In this document: one piece after another, positions 17,073 through 23,378 of the stretch | How positions within the stretch are numbered: the stretch's first letter is position 1 | Layout of the letters: the number at the start of each line of letters is the position of its first letter | Program-made: the position numbers and the translations under genes | Source: a virus | IMG/VR virus record: IMGVR_UViG_3300042310_000189 | Location: 1-23,379 of that record | DNA: 23,379 bases | Strand: one strand, 5' to 3' | Notes under the pieces: generated by a model | What the model was told of the DNA's origin: nothing | What the model saw: only the letters and a program-made list of their open reading frames with translations | The model's database searches: none

Positions 17073-17244
17073 CTTTTAGCTTTCTGTGTGTTTCTTTAGC
17101 CGCATCCATAAGCCCTTTTGCAACCTCTGGATAATCCGCACGTAAACGAATAATTATTTCTCCCAACACATCTTCAAAATTTTCGTTTTTAAATGCAGGG
17201 CTAAGTACGTTGTCTACTAATTCTTTTCTTGTTACTTTTTTCAT
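17062..17244 (-). CDS. Hypothetical small helical protein (60 aa)
   Basis: A short, charged, probably all-helical protein (KKVTRKELVDNVLSP, then ADYPEVAKGLMDAAKETHRK) without cysteines or a membrane segment. It begins one base after the glycosyltransferase stop (TGAGATG) with AAGGGG upstream, and overlaps the methyltransferase start by 11 nt, so it is sandwiched between two sugar-modifying enzymes. Function unknown; it might be an accessory subunit, but nothing in the sequence shows that. Confidence 0.75.
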   Translation of the reverse strand: MKKVTRKELVDNVLSPAFKNENFEDVLGEIIIRLRADYPEVAKGLMDAAKETHRKLKDAT

Positions 17245-17245
17245 C

Positions 17246-18022
17246 TCACCCCCTTGGCAGTGTGCCGCTGAAGTTGTACGTACCGCTATGGGTTAGTTGA
17301 GCCCAAGGCGCCGCATATACCTTAAAGCCATTCTGTCTAGCCAGTTTGCAGAAGTGATAATCCTCAGAAAGCAAACGGTTGGATGTCTCGTCGATACTAG
17401 TTGCAAAATATTCATGGATGATTTTCTTCTGTGGGTTTTTGTCAATAATAAGAATCATGTCGTTGGTATAGGTTGGCACCTTGTCTTTGAGTGCCTCAAA
17501 TACCCCCCGTTTAATCAACATAAATCCTGTGCCGCCGTTGTCGATCTCCATCGGCTCATTGATGTTGCCTGTGGTCTCCATTGCACCGCCCACTAGGTTA
17601 ACTACAAACGACCCTGTGTAGTTTGGCAAGTCTTTGTAGTCCACACCCCGCTTGACCGCATCCGATACTAACTGCCAGTTGATTTCTTTCTTGGGATACA
17701 GACCACAGATGATGTCTTTGTCGGCGTTAATCATGCGCACGATGTCGGCGGGGTTAAAGCTTATGTCCGCATCAATAAACATTAGGTGGGTTGCGTCGGG
17801 TGTTGATAGGAAGTCGTAAGCTAATCCGTTACGCGCGCGGGTAATCAACGACTCATTCATCATATACGAGTAGTACATCTTGACGTTGTTCTGCATAAAC
17901 ACTTGAGTGCAGTTCAAGATACCCATGGTGTATCCACCTACACACATACCACCATACATTGGTGTAGCTACAAATAATATGGCGGGTTTCTTTGGTTCTG
18001 TTGCTTCTACATTTTCTAACAT
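17246..18022 (-). CDS. GT-A fold glycosyltransferase (family 2-like)
   Basis: The 258-residue protein starts with a Rossmann-like strand (PAILFVATPMYGG) and has the metal-binding FIDADISF (D84-x-D86, DxD motif), GGTGFMLIKR, LLSEDYHFC (the S/ED motif near 219-221) and a late HSG (from H245), in the order expected of a GT-A glycosyltransferase. It probably transfers a sugar from a nucleotide donor. No signal or membrane segment is seen, so it is cytoplasmic. Together with the FkbM-type methyltransferase it forms a probable glycan-modifying pair. The start follows AAGGAG and directly abuts the stop of a small membrane protein gene (TAAATG). Confidence 0.88.
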   Translation of the reverse strand: MLENVEATEPKKPAILFVATPMYGGMCVGGYTMGILNCTQVFMQNNVKMYYSYMMNESLITRARNGLAYDFLSTPDATHLMFIDADISFNPADIVRMINADKDIICGLYPKKEINWQLVSDAVKRGVDYKDLPNYTGSFVVNLVGGAMETTGNINEPMEIDNGGTGFMLIKRGVFEALKDKVPTYTNDMILIIDKNPQKKIIHEYFATSIDETSNRLLSEDYHFCKLARQNGFKVYAAPWAQLTHSGTYNFSGTLPRG

Positions 18023-18202
18023 TTACTGCTCCTTTTGAATTCGTTTCCAAATACTGCTAATTGATTTGTCTTTGATCTCGTTCCACCCAATATAAGTACA
18101 GGCAATCATAATGAACACGAAGAAACCAAACACAAGCATAAAAATTACCATGGCAAACGTAGCCACGAAAAGTATTAGTAAGTTAACTATGGTCGTAATC
18201 AA
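18023..18202 (-). CDS. Small integral membrane protein with TTG start (59 aa)
   Basis: About 34 consecutive hydrophobic residues (5-38, rich in Leu, Val, Phe, Ile) are followed by a basic, charged tail (KDKSISSIWKRIQKEQ). This is enough for one long or two short membrane helices. The frame extends to an ATG at 18259, but that would overlap the preceding gene by 61 nt. A TTG at 18202 has GGGGAGG exactly 7 nt upstream and overlaps the preceding stop by 4 nt (TTGA), so I prefer it. Function unknown. Size and plan would fit a holin-like or envelope-targeting protein, but the early-operon position makes lysis uncertain. Confidence 0.75.
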   Translation of the reverse strand: MITTIVNLLILFVATFAMVIFMLVFGFFVFIMIACTYIGWNEIKDKSISSIWKRIQKEQ

Positions 18203-18360
18203 AATGGTGCCTCCCCTAGTTGAGATAAATCGGGCTTGGCTACAGGCATGCGCACACACTTGAATGTCCAGCCCTCACGTTGTTCAACTATTTGCCTAGC
18301 TTCTTCTTGCCTAGCAACTGTGCGCATTAGTTCTTTGTCCTCGTCGTATATTAAGTACAT
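18199..18360 (-). CDS. Hypothetical small protein (53 aa)
   Basis: A short soluble protein, MYLIYDEDKELMRTVARQEE followed by a Trp/Phe core and a Pro-rich C-terminus (AKPDLSQLGEAPF). The pattern suggests a small alpha/beta fold. The frame could start at 18429, but that lies deep inside the preceding gene. The ATG at 18360 comes 2 nt after that gene's stop (TAACCATG) and is preferred. Function not recognised; no motif seen. Confidence 0.68.
   Translation of the reverse strand: MYLIYDEDKELMRTVARQEEARQIVEQREGWTFKCVRMPVAKPDLSQLGEAPF
18210..18216 (-). promoter_or_regulatory. Shine-Dalgarno GGGGAGG deciding a TTG start
   Basis: It lies 7 nt before the TTG at 18202, within the last codons of the upstream 53-aa gene. 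It is the strongest evidence for the non-ATG start of the 59-aa membrane protein. Confidence 0.65.
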
Positions 18361-18362
18361 GG

Positions 18363-18581
18363 TTAGTGTGCCATTAAGATGATGGTGCAAATGAACAAGA
18401 GCACAGCAACGTATATACGCTTTGCCCAATACTCTTTGTTTAACACGCGTGGGTCTTGAATCAAGTAGCTTTGTAGTTCTAGCATGTTGTCGTCATACTC
18501 TACGTATGGCGGGTTTATTATTTTATTTAAGTACCATGTTGAGCCGATACTTACCTTACCGTTGTTGTATGGTGTTTTCAT
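18363..18581 (-). CDS. Small C-terminally membrane-anchored protein (72 aa)
   Basis: The N-terminal 52 residues are polar, with Tyr/Asn-rich stretches (SIGSTWYLNK, NPPYVEYDDN). Residues about 53-71 (AKRIYVAVLLFICTIILMAH) form a single hydrophobic helix at the extreme C-terminus, preceded by Lys and Arg, so the bulk probably faces the cytoplasm. Function unknown. The start has GGAGA upstream and a 4-nt overlap (ATGA) with the preceding gene. With the 59-aa membrane protein it gives two tiny membrane proteins within 600 nt. Confidence 0.74.
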   Translation of the reverse strand: MKTPYNNGKVSIGSTWYLNKIINPPYVEYDDNMLELQSYLIQDPRVLNKEYWAKRIYVAVLLFICTIILMAH

Positions 18582-18799
18582 TGCAGCGTTCTCCCTTCTG
18601 TATCAAAACCCTCAGCCACTTGTTGAGCGGCTTCTAGTAAAAGCGACGGCACTTCCATCTCGTCGATGTTCAACCCATAGACTTTGACTGTGCTAGTTTT
18701 TTCGTTGACTATTACAACAACCGCGCAGTGCTGCGCTTCTTTGACGGTGCATTGATGTAGCGCGTCTTGCACAATCTTGTATGCTTCTTCTTTATTCAT
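18578..18799 (-). CDS. Hypothetical small protein (73 aa)
   Basis: A short alpha/beta-looking protein: MNKEEAYKIVQDALHQ forms a helix, HCAVVVIVNEKTSTVKVYGL two strands, and VPSLLLEAAQQVAEG another helix. No catalytic residues stand out; the two cysteines (C17, C25) may be incidental. It is bound by 4-nt overlaps to the VRR-NUC gene before it and the membrane-anchored protein after it. Function not recognised. Confidence 0.74.
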   Translation of the reverse strand: MNKEEAYKIVQDALHQCTVKEAQHCAVVVIVNEKTSTVKVYGLNIDEMEVPSLLLEAAQQVAEGFDTEGRTLQ

Positions 18800-19083
18800 G
18801 ATATATCCCTTAACATAATCTTTACGTCGTCAATGTTGTCCTCGTTGACAACGAGTGTTATTCCATTCGCTTCACGTATCTTGCGCATCTCGGCTTCTTG
18901 TAGTGCAGTAGGCTTGTTACTGCCTGCTTTACACTCAATACCAAAGAACACACCCCGATAACAACCAACAATATCAGGAACCCCACTACGCCCATAGCCA
19001 CCAGTAGCAGGGAAAAAATAGTAAGCGCCGTTTTCTTTAAGAACATTGACTACCCTCTTCTTTACTTTAGCCTCGGGGGTCAT
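18796..19083 (-). CDS. VRR-NUC domain nuclease (95 aa)
   Basis: The whole protein is one VRR-NUC (PD-(D/E)XK type) domain: E4 in the first helix, GGYGRSGVPDIVG with D37, then GIECKAG with E50-x-K52, and PTALQ with Q62. Stand-alone VRR-NUC proteins are common in phages and act as structure-selective or nicking endonucleases, for example on branched DNA. With the Cas4-like and HNH proteins it is the third nuclease in this operon. Start and stop both overlap neighbours by 4 nt. Confidence 0.93.
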   Translation of the reverse strand: MTPEAKVKKRVVNVLKENGAYYFFPATGGYGRSGVPDIVGCYRGVFFGIECKAGSNKPTALQEAEMRKIREANGITLVVNEDNIDDVKIMLRDIS

Positions 19084-19280
19084 GCATCCTCCTTGCCGTA
19101 ACGTCTGCGCACATCATCAATACGTTGTAGGCATAGCATGATCTGTTGGATTTGATTCTGCAACATCTGTTCATCGCCAACTGCGTTAGCTTTGAGAGCC
19201 AAGATAACCTCAGCTTCAAGGTTGCATAGCGCCGCGTTCTCACGCATCAGCTTCAATACTTCGGCTTCATCTATAGGCAT
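19080..19280 (-). CDS. Hypothetical helical protein (66 aa)
   Basis: The product is almost entirely helical, with charged heptads (MPIDEAEVLKLMREN, LEAEVILALKANA, DVRRRYGKEDA), and may dimerise as a coiled coil. The open frame extends to 19496, but that part overlaps the winged-helix gene and reads as a shadow. The ATG at 19280 has GAGGAG 7 nt upstream and overlaps the winged-helix gene by 14 nt. No function recognised. An accessory of the VRR-NUC nuclease or the winged-helix protein is possible from position only. Confidence 0.75.
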   Translation of the reverse strand: MPIDEAEVLKLMRENAALCNLEAEVILALKANAVGDEQMLQNQIQQIMLCLQRIDDVRRRYGKEDA

Positions 19281-19557
19281 GACGTAACTCCTCGAGAAAG
19301 CTAAGACCTCTGCCTGTCGTTTCAAACTCGTGCATGCGTTGGTCTTCGGACTTGACTTTGTGTATAAGTTTCTTGCGTTCAATCTGCTTGAGATACTTGT
19401 GCGTAGTCGCAGGCGACATGACATCTTGTTTCTCAGCAAGATTAAGAATACGCGTTGTGCTAATCGGCTCAAGCGCTCTGACCATACCCAATACATACTC
19501 CTCGGGCATAGTCACCTTGTGCTTGGCACGAATAGCTTGCGTCTTAAATGCGTTCAC
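19267..19557 (-). CDS. Winged helix-turn-helix protein, MarR-like (96 aa)
   Basis: The order helix, helix, recognition helix, wing is visible: ISTTRILNLAEKQD, then SPATTHKYLKQIERKKLI (recognition), then a wing HKVKSEDQRMHEFETTGRG, and a final helix LSFLEELRHAYR. This fits a MarR-like winged helix, probably a DNA-binding regulator of phage or host genes. Initiation is at GTG (19557), directly after a full AAGGAGG; an ATG overlapping it is in another frame. It follows the DUF3150-like gene after 9 nt, so it may control that cassette. Confidence 0.83.
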   Translation of the reverse strand: MNAFKTQAIRAKHKVTMPEEYVLGMVRALEPISTTRILNLAEKQDVMSPATTHKYLKQIERKKLIHKVKSEDQRMHEFETTGRGLSFLEELRHAYR

Positions 19558-19566
19558 ATTACCTCC

Positions 19567-20439
19567 TTAAAAAGAAAACTTGTTGAGAATATCATCAACC
19601 TGAGACTTGACCTCGGTGCGTGCACCCATGTCCTTGCGTAAGTCCTTGATGTCAACGCCGTTGATAGCTTTCTTCAGCGCCTTGCGTGCTTCTTCGATCT
19701 GCGGGTCGTTGATGATGTTGAGAGACTCAGCCAACTCACACAACTCATGGGCATTTTCTAGCAACGTCTCGTGGAACTTGCGTGGTCTAGCTTCGCCTGC
19801 GATGACGTCAACACCTAGCCTGTCCGACATACGCTTGAGATGCTCGAGAAGCCGTTGCTTGAAGCCGTTGATAGCTGACTCGACACGTTGGTCGGCAAGC
19901 TTGGCTAGCTTCTCTTGCAGTTCTTTCTGCGCCTCGTTGCCCACGTCAACCCTAAAGTCACCAGATGCAGGGACGGGCATGTAGTTGACGTTGAAACTAA
20001 AGCGGTGTGCGATGTCGTCCGCAGACGGGTAGTCTGTTCTGTTGAACATATCTCCAAGAGCCATGGCTTGTGCAGTAATAAGTGATGGGTAAACAGTAAC
20101 GAACTCTTGAACCAGTCCGTAAAACTTATCTTCTCGTTCTCGTAACTGGTCATTAAACTCCATGAACTTAGCGCTTGGCAACAAGCGTATACCCGAGTCA
20201 CTCCATGGCAACGTGTTGTCATACACAAAGCCACGAGTCTCTGTAACGTATTGGTTAATAACTTCTAGTTCACTACGCCCTGCGAGCAGGTGTTTGTTTA
20301 CACGTGCCGCGCCTTTGTCTTGTGCGTTCTTGTCTTTCACAAGTTCCTCAGTCGTGGACTTGTCTAGTTTCCTAGCAGTCCATTGTGAAACACTTAGTTC
20401 AACAAGCAACGCACATGTGTCGATGTTGTATCGTGTCAT
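19567..20439 (-). CDS. DUF3150-like protein of a MoxR/VWA cassette
   Basis: The 290-residue protein begins LLVELSVSQWTARKLDK, followed by mixed helical regions, a conserved-looking FNVNYMPVPASGDFRVDVG and a helix-rich C-terminus (ELQEKLAKLADQRVESAIN, EEARKALKKAINGVD). The opening and GDFRV region recall DUF3150 proteins, which occur with CobS-like AAA ATPases and CobT-like VWA proteins in plasmids and integrative elements. That same partnership is present here. Its biochemical role is unknown; it might be the adaptor or substrate of the ATPase. Its start shares one base with the previous stop (TAATG). The domain name is from memory and unsearched. Confidence 0.75.
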   Translation of the reverse strand: MTRYNIDTCALLVELSVSQWTARKLDKSTTEELVKDKNAQDKGAARVNKHLLAGRSELEVINQYVTETRGFVYDNTLPWSDSGIRLLPSAKFMEFNDQLREREDKFYGLVQEFVTVYPSLITAQAMALGDMFNRTDYPSADDIAHRFSFNVNYMPVPASGDFRVDVGNEAQKELQEKLAKLADQRVESAINGFKQRLLEHLKRMSDRLGVDVIAGEARPRKFHETLLENAHELCELAESLNIINDPQIEEARKALKKAINGVDIKDLRKDMGARTEVKSQVDDILNKFSF

Positions 20440-20852
20440 TATTTAATCCCTAGTTGTGAGAACAAATCGTCAAGGTCGTCAAGCTTCTCTGTGCGGGTAA
20501 GAACAACGGCTTTCTTGTCGGTCGTCGTGCCAACTTTGTGACAGCCATTACCCCACAGCTTAGTAGCCATAGATGATGCAGACCCATAGATGTGGTCAAC
20601 ATCAAACTGCCCGATCGGAATAGTTACCGTTTGATTTACCCCGCACGCCTCAACGTATGGTCTGATGTATGTGGAAATTGAACCATACGGATACTTTGAT
20701 GGCGCTTTCCTCTTCTTGCTTACTGCGGTCAAGTCGCCATGCAGATTACCCTCTACGTCTTTGATTGCATACTGCGCACCAATAGCGTTGAGTAGTTTGA
20801 TTGCGTTGGTTAATGCTTTTTCATGTAATACAGAAGTTCTGATCTGTTTCAT
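20439..20852 (-). CDS. Hypothetical protein within the MoxR/VWA cassette (137 aa)
   Basis: Not recognised. There is a helical N-terminus (HEKALTNAIKLLNAIGAQYA) and then an alpha/beta region with YPYGSISTYIRPYVEACG, IPIGQFDVDHIYGSASSMATKLWG and a C-terminus ending DDLDDLFSQLG. The Leu/Asp-rich tail could be a docking peptide. WG followed by a Thr-rich stretch and VVLTR suggests a compact DNA- or nucleotide-binding fold, but no motif is firm. It sits between the VWA protein and the DUF3150-like protein, one base from the latter, so it may be a fourth component. Its leader shares sequence blocks with the operon leader at 23223-23258. Confidence 0.78.
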   Translation of the reverse strand: MKQIRTSVLHEKALTNAIKLLNAIGAQYAIKDVEGNLHGDLTAVSKKRKAPSKYPYGSISTYIRPYVEACGVNQTVTIPIGQFDVDHIYGSASSMATKLWGNGCHKVGTTTDKKAVVLTRTEKLDDLDDLFSQLGIK

Positions 20853-20875
20853 AAGTTCCTCGTTTGGTTAGAAAG

Positions 20876-22087
20876 TTACTGCGAATAAATGCGAACTACT
20901 TTGCCCTCGGGGGGCGTGAAGTGGTCGTTGTCAACCACACCCCAAAGCGCAGGCATGCCTGTCTCTGAGTTAGAGCCGTCGAGGTAGCCGTCTGTTAACC
21001 AAACGATACCCTTGGGCTGATACTTCTTCTCGGTAATGTATTGCACAACACACTCAGGTGAAGTGCCACCACCACCGTTAGGCTTGAGCAAGCCTGCAAT
21101 CTTCTCGTATTCATGTGGCTTGAACACTTGCTCACCGCATACTGCTGAGTCCCACCAAATGACACGAACTGCATCGGGTCTGACGTTGTCGCAGATACGA
21201 GCAATCTCACCGAATACAGTAGGCAAGATGTCATACATAGAACCTGACGTATCGGTTGCCACAATCAACTCGCCTGTTGCCTCTGAGAAATGCGAAGGCA
21301 TGACGATACCCTGTGGTAGCAAACGTTTGTTGGGTGGGGCAAAGCGAGAATAGTCGTCGCCTTCACACAGGGCAGTAATCCACTCACGCATATGCTCACG
21401 CCAGTTGGTGTCACGTTTCTGTGTTGCCTTGTCCAACGGATTGTTGGCTGACCTCTTACCTGCCAACTTGTTGGCGAGAACCTTGCCTTGGCGTAGTGCG
21501 TCGTCAATCTGTCTGCCGTTCTCGTTGGCTTCCTTGCTATCCTTGGGTAGCTTGCCAAAGGTATGCGTGTCGAGTGGCTGACCCTGACCATCGCCCTCAA
21601 CATACTGAACACCGCCTACTTCAACTACTTTCACATTCTTTAATAAATCCTGCAACACCTCAATGAACGACCACCCCTGATACTTGGGGTCGAACAAAGG
21701 CACAGGCTCGGTGGTGCGTTCAATGAATTGGAAGTTGGGGTCAATCTCAAACAGCGTAGCGTTGACTACGTAATCCATCGCCATGTTGGTAAGCAAGGGA
21801 TACTTCTCGCTGATGGCTTGGTAGTTGGTGCAATGTTGTAAAGCCTTGTGCATAGCCTCATGCAACACAACAAAGCGCAACTGCTTGCGTGTCAAGCCCA
21901 TGACGAACTGCTCGTTGTAAATAACATCACGCCCATCTGTGCCTGCAGTCGGGCACTCTGTAACGAACTTGATGTCGCCCACGTAAACGACACCCGACAA
22001 CCCTGCGAAGTCTGCGTTGTTGCTGATGTCTACGTGCACCGCAATAATGCGGTTGTGTGCATCTAATTTTTCCCATGTTTTACTCAT
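20876..22087 (-). CDS. Metallopeptidase-like / VWA protein (DUF2201 type)
   Basis: The 403-residue protein has an N-terminal zincin-like domain with VVLHEAMHKALQH (H76, E77, H80) and a C-terminal von Willebrand factor A domain with a full MIDAS: DTSGS (D279, S281, S283), T342 in GGGGTSP and D366 in LTDGYLD. This is the DUF2201 arrangement, known from operons with MoxR-family ATPases. VWA proteins typically deliver clients to the ATPase, and the HExxH domain may be a true protease or a binding fold. It starts 9 nt after the ATPase gene with AAGGA upstream, so the two proteins are made together. All metal-binding residues look intact. Confidence 0.92.
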   Translation of the reverse strand: MSKTWEKLDAHNRIIAVHVDISNNADFAGLSGVVYVGDIKFVTECPTAGTDGRDVIYNEQFVMGLTRKQLRFVVLHEAMHKALQHCTNYQAISEKYPLLTNMAMDYVVNATLFEIDPNFQFIERTTEPVPLFDPKYQGWSFIEVLQDLLKNVKVVEVGGVQYVEGDGQGQPLDTHTFGKLPKDSKEANENGRQIDDALRQGKVLANKLAGKRSANNPLDKATQKRDTNWREHMREWITALCEGDDYSRFAPPNKRLLPQGIVMPSHFSEATGELIVATDTSGSMYDILPTVFGEIARICDNVRPDAVRVIWWDSAVCGEQVFKPHEYEKIAGLLKPNGGGGTSPECVVQYITEKKYQPKGIVWLTDGYLDGSNSETGMPALWGVVDNDHFTPPEGKVVRIYSQ

Positions 22088-22096
22088 GTTCTTTCC

Positions 22097-23212
22097 TTAC
22101 TTAGTTGCGAAATAAATGCGGTTGTCTTGCATCAACTGTTGGAACGGCTTGACTGTTACAAACAACGACGCACGTGTTGAGTTGGCGATGTTGTTGCAGA
22201 ACATTGACTGCAGTTCTCTGCGGTTGCGCATGACATACTCGGTGCAAGCCTCGGCTTCTTCCCTCGTGCTTGTTTGTGTAACGCATTTCAAGACGGTGAT
22301 AATCTGCGCCACAGGATTGCTTGGGATAGAGCAAGTGCTTGGAGAGGAAACGATCTTGCTAAACGCAGGGGTATCCTCACCGAACCGAATGAACGCACCC
22401 ATAATCTCAGCACCGGCACGACCGATAGTGCCTGTGAGTAGCGCTTGCAATGTGTCGGTGTCGTAGCCATCTTTCTCTGTGACGATGTCGCTAGCTGAGT
22501 GCAACGAGCGTGGTGTGATGTATGCCTGTTGCGACAAGCGTGGGTTGAAGATGAGGTCGTTCTCACGTGCTTGGTCTTTGCCTGCATACTTGCCACCTAC
22601 CTCGTAGTCAAGGAACGAGTCGAACCAATGTGGGTTCTCGTCGGTGCAAGCAATCACGATGGGGTTGATACCCGCATCAATAGCCCACTCACGCCACTCG
22701 GGTTGGGTTGGTTTGCGCATGGTGAGGAACACTAGCCTGTTGCGTAAGTGCGCTTGGATAGAATCACCCAAGCCCTCAACTGCTAGGTTGGTTGCGCAGA
22801 ACACAACGCTACCCTCAGCCATCTCGTAGTTACCAACACGTCGCTCATAAACAATCGGCGCAAGAACGTCTTTGATGTATTGCTTTGCCTTGGCAATCTC
22901 GTCAAGAAACACGAGAGATGGGCGCGCACCATTGACACCTTTCTGATTGAGTTTGCTCACCCCAAATCTTTCATTTGGTAGTTCCCTACTGACCCCTGCA
23001 TCTCTGTCAATGTCGGGCATCCACACAGAACCATCTGACATCTGCGTGCAGTCAAGCTTGACACCCACATGGTTTGCGAAGTCGGGGTCTTGCTCGAGTG
23101 CGTGGTATACACCAGTCTTGCCGACACCATTCTCACCTTGAATGATGATGGTGCGCTTGTGACCAACTGCTTTAACGGCTTGCTTTACTTGCTTGAAGTT
23201 TAGTAATTGCAT
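22097..23212 (-). CDS. MoxR-family AAA+ ATPase (CobS/NorQ-like)
   Basis: The 371-residue protein has Walker A GENGVGKT (26-33), Walker B LVFLDE (100-105, D104-E105), sensor 1 VFCATN (N142) and arginine-finger candidates in LRNRL (R157, R159): a complete AAA+ module followed by a helical lid and a C-terminal extension. Such ATPases remodel or activate partner proteins, usually with a VWA protein like the one encoded next. It is the first complete gene of the - strand block and lies behind an extended -10 promoter. The start has AGAGG about 5 nt upstream. The substrate in the infected cell is unknown. Confidence 0.93.
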   Translation of the reverse strand: MQLLNFKQVKQAVKAVGHKRTIIIQGENGVGKTGVYHALEQDPDFANHVGVKLDCTQMSDGSVWMPDIDRDAGVSRELPNERFGVSKLNQKGVNGARPSLVFLDEIAKAKQYIKDVLAPIVYERRVGNYEMAEGSVVFCATNLAVEGLGDSIQAHLRNRLVFLTMRKPTQPEWREWAIDAGINPIVIACTDENPHWFDSFLDYEVGGKYAGKDQARENDLIFNPRLSQQAYITPRSLHSASDIVTEKDGYDTDTLQALLTGTIGRAGAEIMGAFIRFGEDTPAFSKIVSSPSTCSIPSNPVAQIITVLKCVTQTSTREEAEACTEYVMRNRRELQSMFCNNIANSTRASLFVTVKPFQQLMQDNRIYFATK

Positions 23213-23255
23213 ATATTCCTCTTCGTTTGGTTTAATTTACTACTGCTTTTTAGAA

Positions 23256-23268
23256 AGTATAACATACT
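23256..23268. promoter_or_regulatory. Inverted repeat over the -10 box
   Basis: AGTAT-AAC-ATACT, 5-bp arms with a 3-nt spacer, exactly covering the -10 hexamer. It could be a regulator site; the arms are short, so chance is possible. It does not match the palindrome at 11154-11169. Confidence 0.35.
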
Positions 23269-23284
23269 AATTTATAGAAACTGC
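23256..23284 (-). promoter_or_regulatory. Extended -10 promoter of the MoxR-led operon
   Basis: The - strand reads TG-T-TATACT, an extended -10 (hexamer at 23261-23256); a 17-nt spacer leads to a poor -35 (GCAGTT, 23284-23279). Extended -10 promoters tolerate weak -35 boxes. The start site would be about 35 nt before the ATPase ATG. Confidence 0.5.
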
Positions 23285-23291
23285 TACGACT

Positions 23292-23378
23292 TTACACCCC
23301 CTTTCCTTGGGAATTACCCTTATCAACTAAGTAATAAGTTCTCGGCAACGCGTTGGGGAACTGTCCAAGTGGCACGTA
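23292..23378 (-). CDS. Possible 3' end of a further - strand gene (frame uncertain)
   Basis: Two - strand frames are open to the right edge. One, ending at a TAA at 23292, gives 28 residues ending YYLVDKGNSQGKGV; the other, ending at a TGA at 23323, gives 18 residues ending VPQRVAENLLLS. Both look like ordinary protein and only one can be the gene tail. It ends before the promoter of the ATPase gene. Too little is visible to assign a product. Confidence 0.35.
   Translation of the reverse strand, partial: YVPLGQFPNALPRTYYLVDKGNSQGKGV

Noticed and set aside
19281-19496. Upstream extension of the 66-aa gene
   Set aside because: It overlaps the winged-helix gene and reads as low-quality Arg/Ser/Leu-rich shadow sequence; the ATG at 19280 has GAGGAG at the right distance.
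22288-22596. 102-aa - strand frame inside the AAA ATPase gene
   Set aside because: His/Arg/Ser-rich alternative frame of an intact ATPase.
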